This document shows, in pieces, positions 1 through 8,967 of a stretch of 64,000 bases of DNA. Both the position numbers and the translations under genes were made by a program. The stretch's first letter is position 1, and each line of letters begins with the position of its first letter. A model generated the notes under the pieces. It did not search any database and was not told the origin of the DNA. It saw only the letters and a program-made list of their open reading frames with translations. The stretch is from Cupriavidus nantongensis (GTDB taxonomy: Bacteria > Pseudomonadota > Gammaproteobacteria > Burkholderiales > Burkholderiaceae), in NCBI RefSeq assembly GCF_001598055.1, contig NZ_CP014845.1, positions 2,170,001 to 2,234,000 on the forward strand, written 5' to 3'.

Positions 1-83
1 GTCGGCCATGCCGGCCGCAGCAGGATCGCGGGGCGGTTGCCCTGCGCAGGCGGGCCGAACGACTGAACCAACAGGAGCAGCAG

Positions 84-938
84 ATGGCAGAGCGGTACCC
101 GGCGCAGATTCTTCAGGGCGAGTTCGGGCGTGCCACGATCAACACCACCGAGCAGCCCATTGTCGAGCACGCCCATCGCGAGTTCAACGTCATCATCAAG
201 CTCAGCGGCGCGGATACCACCTTGCAGTCGGGCGAGGCTTCGCTGTCGGTCGACGACGACTCGGTGGTCCTGCTCAATCCGTGGGTGGTGCACGCCAAGC
301 ATCCCAGCGACAACGGTCCCGCCACGATCCTGTCGCTGTTCCTGAACCCCTGCTGGCTCGCGAGCGAATTCCCGCACACCGCGCCGCACCTCGATCACCT
401 GTTTCCCGCGCCGCGGGTCGCGCGGGTCGACGAGTTGCGCGAAACCGTAAAGCTGCTGGTGGCCGCGATCTCGATGCGCTCGCTGGCATCGCCCGGGCTG
501 TGCGAGGATCGCCTGAAGGCGGTGGTGGACACGGTGGTGCGGCACTATGCGAAGCTCGATGCCGCGGGCGCGGCGCTGCGCCATGCGCGGCCGAGCGACC
601 GCCGCATCCGCAAGGCCATTGCCTATATCCACGAACACGCTGCCGAGAATCCGAAGGTCGGCGACATTACGCGCTCGGCCGGCATCTCGCGCTCGCATTT
701 CTTTGCGCAGTTCAGCCGCTGTACCGGGGTTTCGCCGCGGCACTACATCGACAGCCTGCGCCTGGGCATCGCCACGCGCTGGCTTGCCACCACCGACCGG
801 CCGCTGACCGACCTGGCCGACGAACTCGGCTTCGGCACCCACAGCAACTTCACGCGCTTCTTCACCCGGCACATGGCGCTGTCGCCGAGCGAATTCCGCC
901 GGCGCGCGACCGATGTCGCGCTGCTGGAGCGGCAGTGA
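84..938 (+). CDS. AraC-family transcriptional regulator
   Basis: 284 residues. The N-terminal ~150 residues resemble an AraC-type sensor/cupin region (an EHAHREFNV stretch near the start). The C-terminal ~100 residues form the double helix-turn-helix AraC domain: RRIRKAIAYIHEHAAENP, then the ISRSHFFAQFSRCTG recognition segment and a second HTH ending FGTHSNFTRFFTRHMALSPS. The ATG at 84 follows CAGGAG by 6 bases, a good ribosome-binding site. It sits at the edge of the catabolic genes at 0.9-13 kb and may control them, but the ligand and targets are not visible. The GST gene converges on its 3' end with a gap of 3 bases. Confidence 0.9.
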   Translation: MAERYPAQILQGEFGRATINTTEQPIVEHAHREFNVIIKLSGADTTLQSGEASLSVDDDSVVLLNPWVVHAKHPSDNGPATILSLFLNPCWLASEFPHTAPHLDHLFPAPRVARVDELRETVKLLVAAISMRSLASPGLCEDRLKAVVDTVVRHYAKLDAAGAALRHARPSDRRIRKAIAYIHEHAAENPKVGDITRSAGISRSHFFAQFSRCTGVSPRHYIDSLRLGIATRWLATTDRPLTDLADELGFGTHSNFTRFFTRHMALSPSEFRRRATDVALLERQ

Positions 939-941
939 ACG

Positions 942-1562
942 CTAGACGCGCCGCTGCCCCGTCATCGGCGAGAAGGCAGCGCGCTGGCCGATGCGGGCGT
1001 ACCACGCGTCCAGCGCCGGAAACTGTGCGCACGCCGGCTCCATGATCTTCCAGAGGTTGTAGCTGATTGCGAGCGGGATATCGGCAATGGTGAAGCGCTG
1101 GCCCGCGAAATAGTCGCGCCGCCCGAGCGCGCGGTCGGCCAGGCGCAGCAGCGCCACGATGCCGTCGCGCGCGGCCTCGATTTCCTGCGCGGTGGGCGGC
1201 GTACTGCGCGGCTTGACGACGAGCACCGCCAGCGCGCGCACGGCCGGCGCCAGGTGCGCGCACTGCCAGTCCATCCATTGATCGATGGTGGCGCGCACGC
1301 GCAGGTCGTCCGAGGTCAGCCGCCCGTGCGGATCCCTGGCAGCCAGGTAGCGTAGGATGGCATGCGACTCCCAGATGGCATGGCCGTCGTCTTCGAGCGT
1401 CGGCACGCGACCGTTCGGATTCCTGGCCAGGTATTCGGGCGTATCCGTGCCGCCGGCGGCACCGCCGGTCTCCTTCAGGACATAGTGCAGGCCCAGCTCC
1501 TCGCAGGCCCACAGCACCTTCTGCACGTTGGGCGAGCCACGGTGGCCCCAGACAATCAGCAT
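942..1562 (-). CDS. Glutathione S-transferase family protein
   Basis: 206 residues. The N-terminal thioredoxin-like domain begins MLIVWGHRGSPNVQKVLW, with Ser10 in the usual glutathione-activating position, followed by the GRVPTLEDDGHAIWESHAIL segment (cis-Pro and glutathione gamma-glutamyl contacts). The alpha-helical C-terminal domain contains FTIADIPLAI, the conserved N-capping box. The ATG at 1562 follows AAGGAGG. It is the last gene of the minus-strand set that starts at the cupin at 5378, with 33 bases separating it from the preceding GlcG-like gene. In catabolic operons such enzymes often do glutathione-dependent isomerisation or ring opening; the substrate here is unknown. Confidence 0.9.
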   Translation of the reverse strand: MLIVWGHRGSPNVQKVLWACEELGLHYVLKETGGAAGGTDTPEYLARNPNGRVPTLEDDGHAIWESHAILRYLAARDPHGRLTSDDLRVRATIDQWMDWQCAHLAPAVRALAVLVVKPRSTPPTAQEIEAARDGIVALLRLADRALGRRDYFAGQRFTIADIPLAISYNLWKIMEPACAQFPALDAWYARIGQRAAFSPMTGQRRV

Positions 1563-1595
1563 CGATCCTCCTTGCGATGGTGATGGCGATGCGCG

Positions 1596-2066
1596 CTATT
1601 GCGCGCGCACGGGCGGCGTCACCGAGCCGCCGATCGACTCGATCGCGCGCGTCAGCGTCTCTTCCTCGAGCTCGGCCTGGCCGCCGCTTGCCGCCACAGC
1701 TCCGATCAGCGTTGCGTCGACCCAGACCGGCAGCGAGCCGATCGCAGGCAGCAGCGGCGCGCCGTATCCCAGCGAGGCGATATTGCCCCACACCATCGGA
1801 TGGTCCACATAGCGCTGGCGCAGCGCGCGCCCCGACTGCCCGCCGGTGGCCACGCAGGCAAAGGCCTTGCCGCGCGCCACTTCCATCGTGACAAAGGGCG
1901 CGCCGTCCATGCGCGCGGCGGCAACCAGGTGCCCGGCGCTGTCGATCACGACAAAGCTCAGTGCGCTGCCATGGGCTTGCGCCTGCCGCATGGCGCTTTC
2001 AAGGATCTGGCTGGCCTGGCGGTAGCTGATCAGCGTGAGGCAATTGGGATGTTGTTCGGTGTCCAT
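1596..2066 (-). CDS. GlcG/HbpS-like (DUF336) protein
   Basis: 156 residues from the ATG at 2066, which follows a GAGAG; a TTG 18 bases upstream is in frame but less likely. The pattern LTLISYRQASQIL, then SFVVIDSAGHLVAAARMDGAPF and KAFACVATG, followed by a GxLPVW-type stretch and SGGQAELEEE near the C-terminus, is typical of the GlcG/HbpS (heme-binding, DUF336) family. Members are small proteins found in glycolate and aromatic catabolic operons, some binding heme or corrinoids; the biochemical role is usually unknown. It lies between the transporter and the GST and is probably cotranscribed. Confidence 0.85.
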   Translation of the reverse strand: MDTEQHPNCLTLISYRQASQILESAMRQAQAHGSALSFVVIDSAGHLVAAARMDGAPFVTMEVARGKAFACVATGGQSGRALRQRYVDHPMVWGNIASLGYGAPLLPAIGSLPVWVDATLIGAVAASGGQAELEEETLTRAIESIGGSVTPPVRAQ

Positions 2067-2120
2067 GGGTCTCTCGTGTTTCAACGTCTTGAAGTCTTTC
2101 CAGCTATCGCGGCATGTTGG

Positions 2121-3398
2121 CTAGCGGATCGCCGTGCGGAAAGTCGCGGTGCGGCTCAGCAGCAATACCGCCACCGCGGCCACGGCGGCCGGCAGCGCGA
2201 TCGCGGCATAGATGCTGGCCGGCGGCCACTGCCATCCGACCAGCAGGCCGACGCCGACCGGCCCCAGCACCGCGCCGATGCGCGCCACCCCCATCGACCA
2301 GCCGACACCCGTGGCGCGCACGCGCTCCGGATAGAGGCTTGCCGACAGTGCCAGCAACGACCCGCCCGCGGCGGAAGAGAAGAATCCGGCCAGGGTGGCC
2401 GCGATGGCGACGGCAGCGAAGCTGTGCGCCAGCGCCCCAATGCAAGCGATCGATGCGGCCGCCGCCGTCAGCGCCACCATCAGCGCGCGTTGCGGCGACA
2501 CGTAGCGCAGCGCGGCGCCGATCAGCACCGTACCGGCGACGCCGCCGGCGTTGAGCAGGCCCAGCATCGATGCGGCCATCGACAGGCTCCAGCCGGCCCG
2601 CTGCAGCAATGCCGGGGTCCACACGCCCACCACCACCAGCACCGTCCAGGTCATCCAGCAGGCCAGCCACAGCCACAGCGTGGCCGTGCCGCGGCCCTCG
2701 CCGAGCAGCGTGCGCAGCGGCGCCACGCGCTGCGCGCCGCCGGCATCGGGCGTGGCGCTGCGCCGCACCTCGCGCGATTCCGGCAGCAGCCACGCCAGCA
2801 CCGGCACCAGCAGCAGCGGCGCCGCCCCGCCCAGCAGGAAGATCGCCTGCCAGCCGAACCGCTCCAGCGTGAAGGCGCTCAGGAACGAGCCCGCCATGCC
2901 GCCGATCGGCACCGCCGCCCACAGCAGCGTGACCACCCGCGCGCGCAGCGCGGGCGGCGTGAACTCCGACGCCAGGCTGATGAAGTTGGGCGCCACCCCT
3001 CCCAGGCCGATGCCGGCCAGGATGCGGATCAGCAGCAACTGGCTGTACGAAGCCGCCAGCGCGGTGCCGAGCGAACTGAGCGCGATCAGCATCGTCCCGG
3101 CCACCAGCAGCCGCTTGCGGCCAAAGCGGTCGCCCAGCGCGCTGAAGGTCACGGCACCGATCAGGAAGCCGATCTGCGAGGCACTGAAGAGCGGGCCGAA
3201 GGCCTGGATGTCGATGCCGATCGACGCCGCCATGGAATCGGCCGCGGGACCGACGGACTGGGTATCGAAGCCGTCGAGGAAGGCCACCAGCCCGCACAGC
3301 ACGTAGACGCGCCAGGGCAGCCGCTGCACGATGTCTGCTGCAGGTGCAACGTCCGCTTGCTCGGCGCGGATTTCAGGTTGAAGAGAGACCATGGTCAT
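2121..3398 (-). CDS. MFS transporter, aromatic acid:H+ symporter (AAHS) type
   Basis: About 425 residues from the ATG at 3398; in-frame starts at 3419 and 3482 are also possible and no start has a strong Shine-Dalgarno. Twelve hydrophobic segments are evident. TM1 carries the DGFDTQ motif characteristic of AAHS permeases for benzoate-type acids, and the loop 2-3 motif GDRFGRKRLL is present. It lies 54 bases upstream of the GlcG-like gene and is preceded on the same strand by the amidase. The likely role is proton-coupled import of an aromatic or related carboxylic acid; the exact substrate is an inference. Confidence 0.88.
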   Translation of the reverse strand: MTMVSLQPEIRAEQADVAPAADIVQRLPWRVYVLCGLVAFLDGFDTQSVGPAADSMAASIGIDIQAFGPLFSASQIGFLIGAVTFSALGDRFGRKRLLVAGTMLIALSSLGTALAASYSQLLLIRILAGIGLGGVAPNFISLASEFTPPALRARVVTLLWAAVPIGGMAGSFLSAFTLERFGWQAIFLLGGAAPLLLVPVLAWLLPESREVRRSATPDAGGAQRVAPLRTLLGEGRGTATLWLWLACWMTWTVLVVVGVWTPALLQRAGWSLSMAASMLGLLNAGGVAGTVLIGAALRYVSPQRALMVALTAAAASIACIGALAHSFAAVAIAATLAGFFSSAAGGSLLALSASLYPERVRATGVGWSMGVARIGAVLGPVGVGLLVGWQWPPASIYAAIALPAAVAAVAVLLLSRTATFRTAIR

Positions 3399-3485
3399 GC
3401 GCCCGGGCTTATCGGGCATTGGTAGCGGGCATTGAAGGAGGCAAGGAAAAATGCCTGCGATGCACTGCAGGCCCGTTGGCAAGCA

Positions 3486-4691
3486 CTAGGCCCCGCCGCG
3501 CAGGGATTGCGATATCTGCGCCTGCCGCGCCGCGCTGAAGATGCGCTTCGGCAGCATGGCCTGCACCACCTTGGGCGACTGGAAGCGGTAGTTGCTCTGG
3601 GTCTGGTTGGCGTACTGCGTCACGCGGAAGCCGCCTTCGATGCTGCAAAGCGCATACACGTCGTGCCAGGACAGCCCGGTCGCCGCGCTGACCCAGCCGA
3701 TCATCTGCCTCAGCCCGGCGGTGAGCGCGTCTTCCAGGCTTGACCCCGAGCCCAGCACGATCCAGTGCGTCGGCGTTTCGGCCACCGGCGCGCTCAGCGC
3801 GATGCGCTTGTGCAGCACGTACTGGATGCGCAGGTCTTCCATCGCGGTTTCGATGCCGGTCTGGTTGACCGCGCCGTCGCCCTGCGCGGCGTTCGAGTCG
3901 CCGGTCCACATCCGGGCGCCGGGCACCTGCACCGACACGAACAGCGCGGTGCCTTCGACCAGTGCCGGCAGCGACAGATTGCCGCCATTGGCGCCCAGCA
4001 ACAACGCGCTGGTCGGCTTGTCGCCGGCCGGCTGCGCTGCGATCGCGCCCTGCGCCGGCGCCAGCGGGATGCGCACGCCGGGCGCGAATTCCGCGAAGCG
4101 CCGCTCGGCGTCGAAGCGGAAGTAATGCAGGTACGGTTCCTGGAAATCCCCCGGCAACGCCCCCATGCCCTTGACCGTCGAATTCCAGCCCCAGTCGATC
4201 GGCCGCAGACGCAGCATCCTGCACTCGACCACATCGCCCGGCATTGCCCCTTTGATGCTGACCGGGCCGACCAGCGATTGCGGCCCCTGCGGATAGCGCT
4301 TGCGCACCACGTTGCGCTCGGCAAACGACATGCCGTACTTCGCTTCATTGCCCCAGTGCACCCACGTGTCGGGGTAATGCACGACATCGCCCGATTCGAT
4401 CTCGAGCACCGGCGGCACCGCCGGGTCCATCTCGCCGACGCGCACCGTCTGCGGCGTGGAGCGCAGCGTGTGGACCTTGCCATGCTGGTTCGGGTCGAAC
4501 ACGCGCACGTGGCCGCCCTCGCCCTCGGCTGCGTGGGACGATGCGGCGTGGGCGCGCGCGCCCGCCAGCATCGACGCCGCGCCGATGCCGGCAAACTTCA
4601 GCATGCCGCGCCGGCTGAGCCCGGCCGCAAGCCGGCGGATGGCGTCATCCGAGCCATCGATCTGGCCGAAATCGGTTGTCTCTGTGGTCAC
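3486..4691 (-). CDS. Tat-exported acetamidase/formamidase family protein
   Basis: 401 residues. The N-terminal region contains SRRGMLKFAG, a twin-arginine signal, followed by a hydrophobic stretch and an AHA cleavage site near residue 48. The mature part shows acetamidase/formamidase (FmdA/AmdA) features: VEIESGDVVHYPD-like text (LEIESGDVVHYPDT), VSIKGAMPGDVVECRMLRL, GWNSTVKGMG, and GDSNAAQGDGAVNQTGIETAMED, where family members place metal or catalytic residues. The family hydrolyses short amides to acid plus ammonia. Export is unusual, since well-studied members are cytosolic. It lies in a minus-strand set with an AAHS transporter, so hydrolysis of an amide outside the inner membrane followed by uptake of the acid is plausible. 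Confidence 0.85.
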   Translation of the reverse strand: MTTETTDFGQIDGSDDAIRRLAAGLSRRGMLKFAGIGAASMLAGARAHAASSHAAEGEGGHVRVFDPNQHGKVHTLRSTPQTVRVGEMDPAVPPVLEIESGDVVHYPDTWVHWGNEAKYGMSFAERNVVRKRYPQGPQSLVGPVSIKGAMPGDVVECRMLRLRPIDWGWNSTVKGMGALPGDFQEPYLHYFRFDAERRFAEFAPGVRIPLAPAQGAIAAQPAGDKPTSALLLGANGGNLSLPALVEGTALFVSVQVPGARMWTGDSNAAQGDGAVNQTGIETAMEDLRIQYVLHKRIALSAPVAETPTHWIVLGSGSSLEDALTAGLRQMIGWVSAATGLSWHDVYALCSIEGGFRVTQYANQTQSNYRFQSPKVVQAMLPKRIFSAARQAQISQSLRGGA

Positions 4692-4832
4692 TTGCTTTCC
4701 CCCAAGGTTTGCCCGGCCGAACGCTGCCGGTTCCGGCGTTGCGGTCGCACGTGGCGATCGGTTCCACGATAACTGCGGCGGTGCGGCAGCCGCTGCCCGG
4801 CGCGTCGCCCCGCTTATCAGATCGTCCGATTT

Positions 4833-5378
4833 TCAGAGCGCCGCCGCGCCGCGTGCGCCGAGCACCACGGCGGCAAGCCAGGCGCGTTCGGTCCCGTGGT
4901 TCAGCCAGCGATGGCGCACCCCGTTCTGCACCACCGTATCGCCCGCCTGCAGGTTGGTCGCGACGCCACCGTCGAGCTCGAGCGTGATGGCTCCGCTCAG
5001 CACCACGACGAAGTCGATCGACGTAGTCGCATGCATGCCCGGCACCTCCGGGTCCATCAGCTCCAGCAGCCCGGGAATGTCCCGCTCCATCTCTTCCCTG
5101 GCCCGTTCCGGATCGGCCGGCGGCTGCGCGCGCAGGACCTCCGCCAGCGGCGGCACGCTGAAGACCGAGAAGTGATAGCCGCCCGGCGGCGGCGAGAATG
5201 CCGGCGCTGCCGACGGTTCGCCCGGATTCGGCACGGCGGGCGCTGCCGCCGCGCCCCACAGCGGCACCGTGGTCACGCCGCCCGCAAGCGCCGGCGCGCG
5301 TTCGGGCACTTCGATGTCGGAGGCGATCACCGCCTTGCCGCGCTGCAACCCTGTCACCACCCGCCTGACCGTCTTCAT
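4833..5378 (-). CDS. Cupin-domain protein
   Basis: 181 residues from the ATG at 5378, preceded by GGAGACAAGCC with GGAG at good spacing. The C-terminal half forms a single cupin barrel: MHATTSIDFVVVLSGAITLEL followed by LQAGDTVVQNGVRHRWLNHG. One motif 1 histidine is replaced, so metal binding is uncertain. The N-terminal half has a proline- and alanine-rich linker. It is the first gene of the minus-strand set and is divergent from the FAH-family gene at 5674. Related proteins are annotated only as cupins; the function is unknown. Confidence 0.8.
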   Translation of the reverse strand: MKTVRRVVTGLQRGKAVIASDIEVPERAPALAGGVTTVPLWGAAAAPAVPNPGEPSAAPAFSPPPGGYHFSVFSVPPLAEVLRAQPPADPERAREEMERDIPGLLELMDPEVPGMHATTSIDFVVVLSGAITLELDGGVATNLQAGDTVVQNGVRHRWLNHGTERAWLAAVVLGARGAAAL

Positions 5379-5477
5379 GGCTTGTCTCCTGGAGCGTCGC
5401 ACTGTTGGCATGCCGGACTGGCATCGGCTGATCCCGCCATCGCCTGCCCGCTTCTGATGCAGCGCGAGTCTAGGACC

Positions 5478-5537
5478 TAACCGGCCATGCGCGCCCGGGC
5501 CCGACACGCGCGCACGAAATTTTTGGACTGCCGGTTA
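5478..5537. promoter_or_regulatory. Divergent intergenic region with spaced inverted octamers
   Basis: The 295-base gap between the divergent cupin (start 5378) and FAH-family gene (start 5674) contains TAACCGGC at 5478-5485 and its exact reverse complement GCCGGTTA at 5530-5537, about 52 bases centre to centre. The second copy sits in a small GGTT-A-AACC palindrome. These could be half-sites for a regulator of both flanking operons, perhaps the AraC protein at 84-938; no direct evidence links them. Confidence 0.3.
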
Positions 5538-5673
5538 AACCTGCGGGCTATCCGGTCACGTCGATTGAGCGCTGCGCGCTTACGCTGGGTCCTCAACGGC
5601 GGCGGGCTGCCGGCTCGCAAACACGCGATCCCGGCCTCCGCCTTCCTTCGACCCGCATGCACCAGCCCACAAC

Positions 5674-6612
5674 ATGAAGATCATTGCTTATGCGGACGGC
5701 AACGCTACCGCGCTTGGCGTCGTCACCAGCCCCACGCATTTCGTCGCGGTCGCGGAGATCGCCCCGGAGCTGCCCTCCAGCCTGATCGCGATCCTGGAAA
5801 GCGAGCACGGCCTCGCCCGCCTGCGCGATGCCGCGGCCGGCGCAGTGGGCCAGCGCGCGCTGGACTCGGTCCGGCTCAAGCCGTTTCTCGAGCGCCCCAA
5901 TGCCATGTGGGCGCTGGCGCTGAACTTCAAGAGCCACCTGGCCGAGACCGGGCTGCAGACCAACGGCGACTATCCGCATCTCTTCCTGCGCACGCCGGCC
6001 TCCTATGTCGGTGCCGGCGAGGCGGTCGTGGCGCCGCCCGAAGCCGTTGCGCGCGCGTTCGATTACGAAGGGGAACTGGGGGTCGTCATCGGCAAGCCCG
6101 GACGCTACATCCCCGAGCAGCGCGCGCTGGAGCACGTGGCCGGGTACACCTGCGTCAACGAAGGCTCGGTGCGCGAGTACCAGGTGCACAACCGCCAGTT
6201 CGGCCTGGGCAAGAACTTTGAAGCCTCGGGTTCGTACGGGCCCTGGCTGATGACCGCCGACGAGTTCGGCGATCCCGCCACCCACACGGTGCAGACCCGC
6301 CTGAACGGCGTGGTGCGCCAGCGCGCGCGGCTCGACGACATGCTGTGCGGCGTCGCCCGGGTGATCAGCTACCTGAGCCAGGGCTACAACCTGCGGCCCG
6401 GCGACCTGATTGCGATGGGCACGCCGGGCGCACTCAAGCCGCAGCCCGACGACGTGGCCGGCCGCGACCTGTCGCGCCAGTACGGCCTGTTCAAGGTGCC
6501 GGGGCTGGTCCACATGCGTGCCGGCGACGTGGTCGAGGTGGAGATCGACGGCCTGGGCATCCTGCGCAACCCGGTGGTCGGGGACGAAGCGCATCCGGGA
6601 GCCCAACGCTAG
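5674..6612 (+). CDS. Fumarylacetoacetate hydrolase (FAH) family protein
   Basis: 312 residues. FAH-fold signatures are clear: FDYEGELGVVIGK carries the metal-binding acidic pair, followed by GYTCVNEGSVREYQ, FGLGKNFEASGSYGPWL and GDLIAMGTPG near the C-terminus. The family hydrolyses or isomerises C-C bonds in beta-diketo acids, including ring-fission products of homoprotocatechuate and gentisate-type pathways. The ATG at 5674 lacks a strong Shine-Dalgarno. It heads a plus-strand series with a porin, Bug receptor, RraA-type aldolase and VOC protein, fitting a lower-pathway hydrolase or isomerase in aromatic catabolism. The substrate is not determinable. Confidence 0.9.
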   Translation: MKIIAYADGNATALGVVTSPTHFVAVAEIAPELPSSLIAILESEHGLARLRDAAAGAVGQRALDSVRLKPFLERPNAMWALALNFKSHLAETGLQTNGDYPHLFLRTPASYVGAGEAVVAPPEAVARAFDYEGELGVVIGKPGRYIPEQRALEHVAGYTCVNEGSVREYQVHNRQFGLGKNFEASGSYGPWLMTADEFGDPATHTVQTRLNGVVRQRARLDDMLCGVARVISYLSQGYNLRPGDLIAMGTPGALKPQPDDVAGRDLSRQYGLFKVPGLVHMRAGDVVEVEIDGLGILRNPVVGDEAHPGAQR

Positions 6613-6710
6613 CCGCAAGCGGCACTTGCCTGCTGCCCCACGGCGCTGTGTGCCTGTGCGCCGGTCGTGTTCCTTTTTCGCATTCATAACAAGAGAAAGT
6701 GGAGGAGAAG

Positions 6711-7745
6711 ATGTTGGAAGCACGTCATTGCCTGAAGCACAGCCTGACCCTTGCATTGCTCGCCGGGCTCGGGGCGTCGGCCACCGCAAACGCCGGGGGA
6801 GTGCGGCTCTATGGGCTGATCGACACCTACGTCGGCAGCGTCAAGCCGAGCGGCGCGCCGCGCAGTTCCTGGCAGCTCGACAACGGGGGCGAAACCACGC
6901 CGTTCTGGGGCTTCGGCGGCGAAGAAGACCTCGGCGGCGGCCTGAGCACCGTGTTCGCCGTCGAGAGCTTTTTTCGTCCCGACACCGGTGAGATGGGCCG
7001 CAGCCCGACCGACTCGATGTTTGCACGCAACGCCTATGTCGGCCTGTCGTCGAACAAGTTCGGCGAGCTGCGCATCGGCAGGAATTCCACGCCCATGCTC
7101 TATCTGACCGGGCAGTTCAATCCCTTTGCCGGCTCGACGCGCTTCTCGCCACTGAACGTGCAGAACTGGATCCCGTCCTTCGGGCGCCTGATCCATGGCG
7201 ATACCGGCTGGAGCAACGCGGTGCGCTACCTGTCGCCGAGCTTTGGCGGGCTGAGCTTCCAGCTGATGTATGGACTGGGCGAGGCCGCGACCAACAATGG
7301 CACCAACAACATGGGCGCCATGATCCGCTACCAGAACGGCCCGCTCGACCTGGCCGTGGGCGGCAACCACACCAAGACCGGCGCGGCCATCACCGCGCTG
7401 GAGCCGAGCCAGAAGGTGCTGTTCACGGGGGCTTCGTACGACTTCAAGGTGCTGAAGCTGTTCGGCACCTTCAACATGACGAAGAACGGGCGCTCCGAAG
7501 TGCGGACCTATACCTACCAGGCCGGGATCTCGGCTCCGATCGGACCGGGCCGGCTCAATGCCAGCTACGCGTGGACCAAAAACGACCGCCGCATCCAGGA
7601 TGACTTCAACCGCACTACGGCAGCGATCGGCTATAGCTATGACCTGTCCAAGCGTACCGACGTCTATGCCAACTATCTCTACGACAAGCTGACCACCGCC
7701 GGCACCGGCAACACCTTTGGCGTAGGGCTGCGGCACAAGTTCTGA
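6711..7745 (+). CDS. Gram-negative trimeric porin
   Basis: 344 residues from the ATG at 6711, which follows GGAGGAGAAG; the GTG at 6699 is in frame but lies within that Shine-Dalgarno. A signal peptide of about 25 residues ends ATANA. The mature protein starts GGVRLYGLIDTYVG, a typical first strand of burkholderial general porins, continues with alternating amphipathic strands and the LGGGLSTVFAVESFF loop segment, and ends in phenylalanine (GLRHKF), the outer-membrane assembly signal. It lies between catabolic genes and probably admits the pathway substrate through the outer membrane. Confidence 0.93.
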   Translation: MLEARHCLKHSLTLALLAGLGASATANAGGVRLYGLIDTYVGSVKPSGAPRSSWQLDNGGETTPFWGFGGEEDLGGGLSTVFAVESFFRPDTGEMGRSPTDSMFARNAYVGLSSNKFGELRIGRNSTPMLYLTGQFNPFAGSTRFSPLNVQNWIPSFGRLIHGDTGWSNAVRYLSPSFGGLSFQLMYGLGEAATNNGTNNMGAMIRYQNGPLDLAVGGNHTKTGAAITALEPSQKVLFTGASYDFKVLKLFGTFNMTKNGRSEVRTYTYQAGISAPIGPGRLNASYAWTKNDRRIQDDFNRTTAAIGYSYDLSKRTDVYANYLYDKLTTAGTGNTFGVGLRHKF

Positions 7746-7917
7746 GTCCGCCCGCGCGCGGCACATCGTGCCGCCCGAAGCCGGGCAAGGCGGAACGATC
7801 CACGCTTTGCCCGGTGCATCGCCCATGCAAACGGCACATGCTGCCGCGCCCCGCTACTTAGAATGGATCGCAGCGTGGTATCGCCACCATCAGAACGATA
7901 ATTCGACAGGAGACCGC

Positions 7918-8901
7918 ATGCGCTATCCGAACATCCTCTCCGGCCTGTTGGGCATCGCCGCGACGATACTCGCTGCAGTGCCCGCCATGGCGGGCGCACA
8001 GGAATATCCGAGCCGCCCCATCCGCCTGGTGGTGCCGTTCGTTCCCGGCGGCGTTACCGACGCCACCGCGCGCCTGCTGGCCAACAAGCTGGGCCAGTCG
8101 CTGGGCCAGAACGTGGTCGTCGACAACCGTCCCGGCGCCTCGGGCAATATCGGCGCCGAGATCGTGGCCAGGTCCGGTGCCGACGGCTACACGCTGCTGC
8201 TGGGCTTCGACGGCGCGCTCGTGACCGGCACGCACATTACCCGGCCGCGCTTCGATGTGCTGAAGGACTTCGCGCCGGTGACCAAGATCGGCGATGCCAC
8301 GCTGATCTTCGTGACCAGCCCGGCCGTACCGGCCAAGACCTTCAATGAACTGGTGGCGTACGCGCGCACCAGCAAGGGCGGCGGACTGCCGTTCGGCAGT
8401 TCCGGCACCGGCACCACCTGCCATCTCGCCGGCGAGCTGTTGCGCGAACAGGCCGGCATCCCGCTGCAGCACATCGCCTACAAGGGCGGCTCGCAGGCGC
8501 TGACCGACGTGCTCGGCGGCTCGTTGCCGGTGCTGTGCACGGCCGTCGCGAGCGTGTCGCAGTATGTGAAGAACGGCCAGGTCCGCGCGATTGCGGTGAC
8601 CGGCAGCCATCGCGTCGCCTCGCTGCCCGAGGTGCCGACCCTGATGGAATCGGGGGTCAGGAACTTCAGCGTCGATTCCTGGGTAGGCATCCTTGCGCCG
8701 GCGGGCTCGCCCGCCGCTGTCGTGACCCGCCTGCAGCAGGAAATCCGCAAGGTGCTGGACCAGCCGGAAACGCGCAGCAAGATGCTCGACCTGGGCATTG
8801 CCCCGGTCGGCAACACACCGGAAGACTTCGGCCGGCAGATCCACCACGACTATGCAAGATACGGCGAGGTGGTGAAGAAGGCCGGCATCACACTCAACTA
8901 G
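7918..8901 (+). CDS. Bug-family (TctC-like) periplasmic solute receptor
   Basis: 327 residues from the ATG at 7918 (AGGAG eight bases upstream). The signal peptide ends near AMAGA. The mature start EYPSRPIRLVVPFVPGGVTDATAR is the Bug family hallmark, followed by VVVDNRPGASGNIGAE. These proteins capture carboxylates, amides or aromatic acids in the periplasm and may deliver them to tripartite tricarboxylate transporters. No membrane subunits of such a transporter are present here, so this is an orphan receptor as is common in Burkholderiales. The gene sits between the porin and the RraA-type aldolase. Confidence 0.93.
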   Translation: MRYPNILSGLLGIAATILAAVPAMAGAQEYPSRPIRLVVPFVPGGVTDATARLLANKLGQSLGQNVVVDNRPGASGNIGAEIVARSGADGYTLLLGFDGALVTGTHITRPRFDVLKDFAPVTKIGDATLIFVTSPAVPAKTFNELVAYARTSKGGGLPFGSSGTGTTCHLAGELLREQAGIPLQHIAYKGGSQALTDVLGGSLPVLCTAVASVSQYVKNGQVRAIAVTGSHRVASLPEVPTLMESGVRNFSVDSWVGILAPAGSPAAVVTRLQQEIRKVLDQPETRSKMLDLGIAPVGNTPEDFGRQIHHDYARYGEVVKKAGITLN

Positions 8902-8967
8902 GCGCAGCGGCCTTGCTACAGCGCTGCTTGCGCCTGCTCATCCCGATCCCCTCCCATCCTGACGATC

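Noticed and set aside
1..66. Open frame from the window edge to a TGA at 64-66, possibly the end of an upstream gene.
   Set aside because: Only about 21 residues remain (ending GGPND) with no recognisable motif; too short to call.
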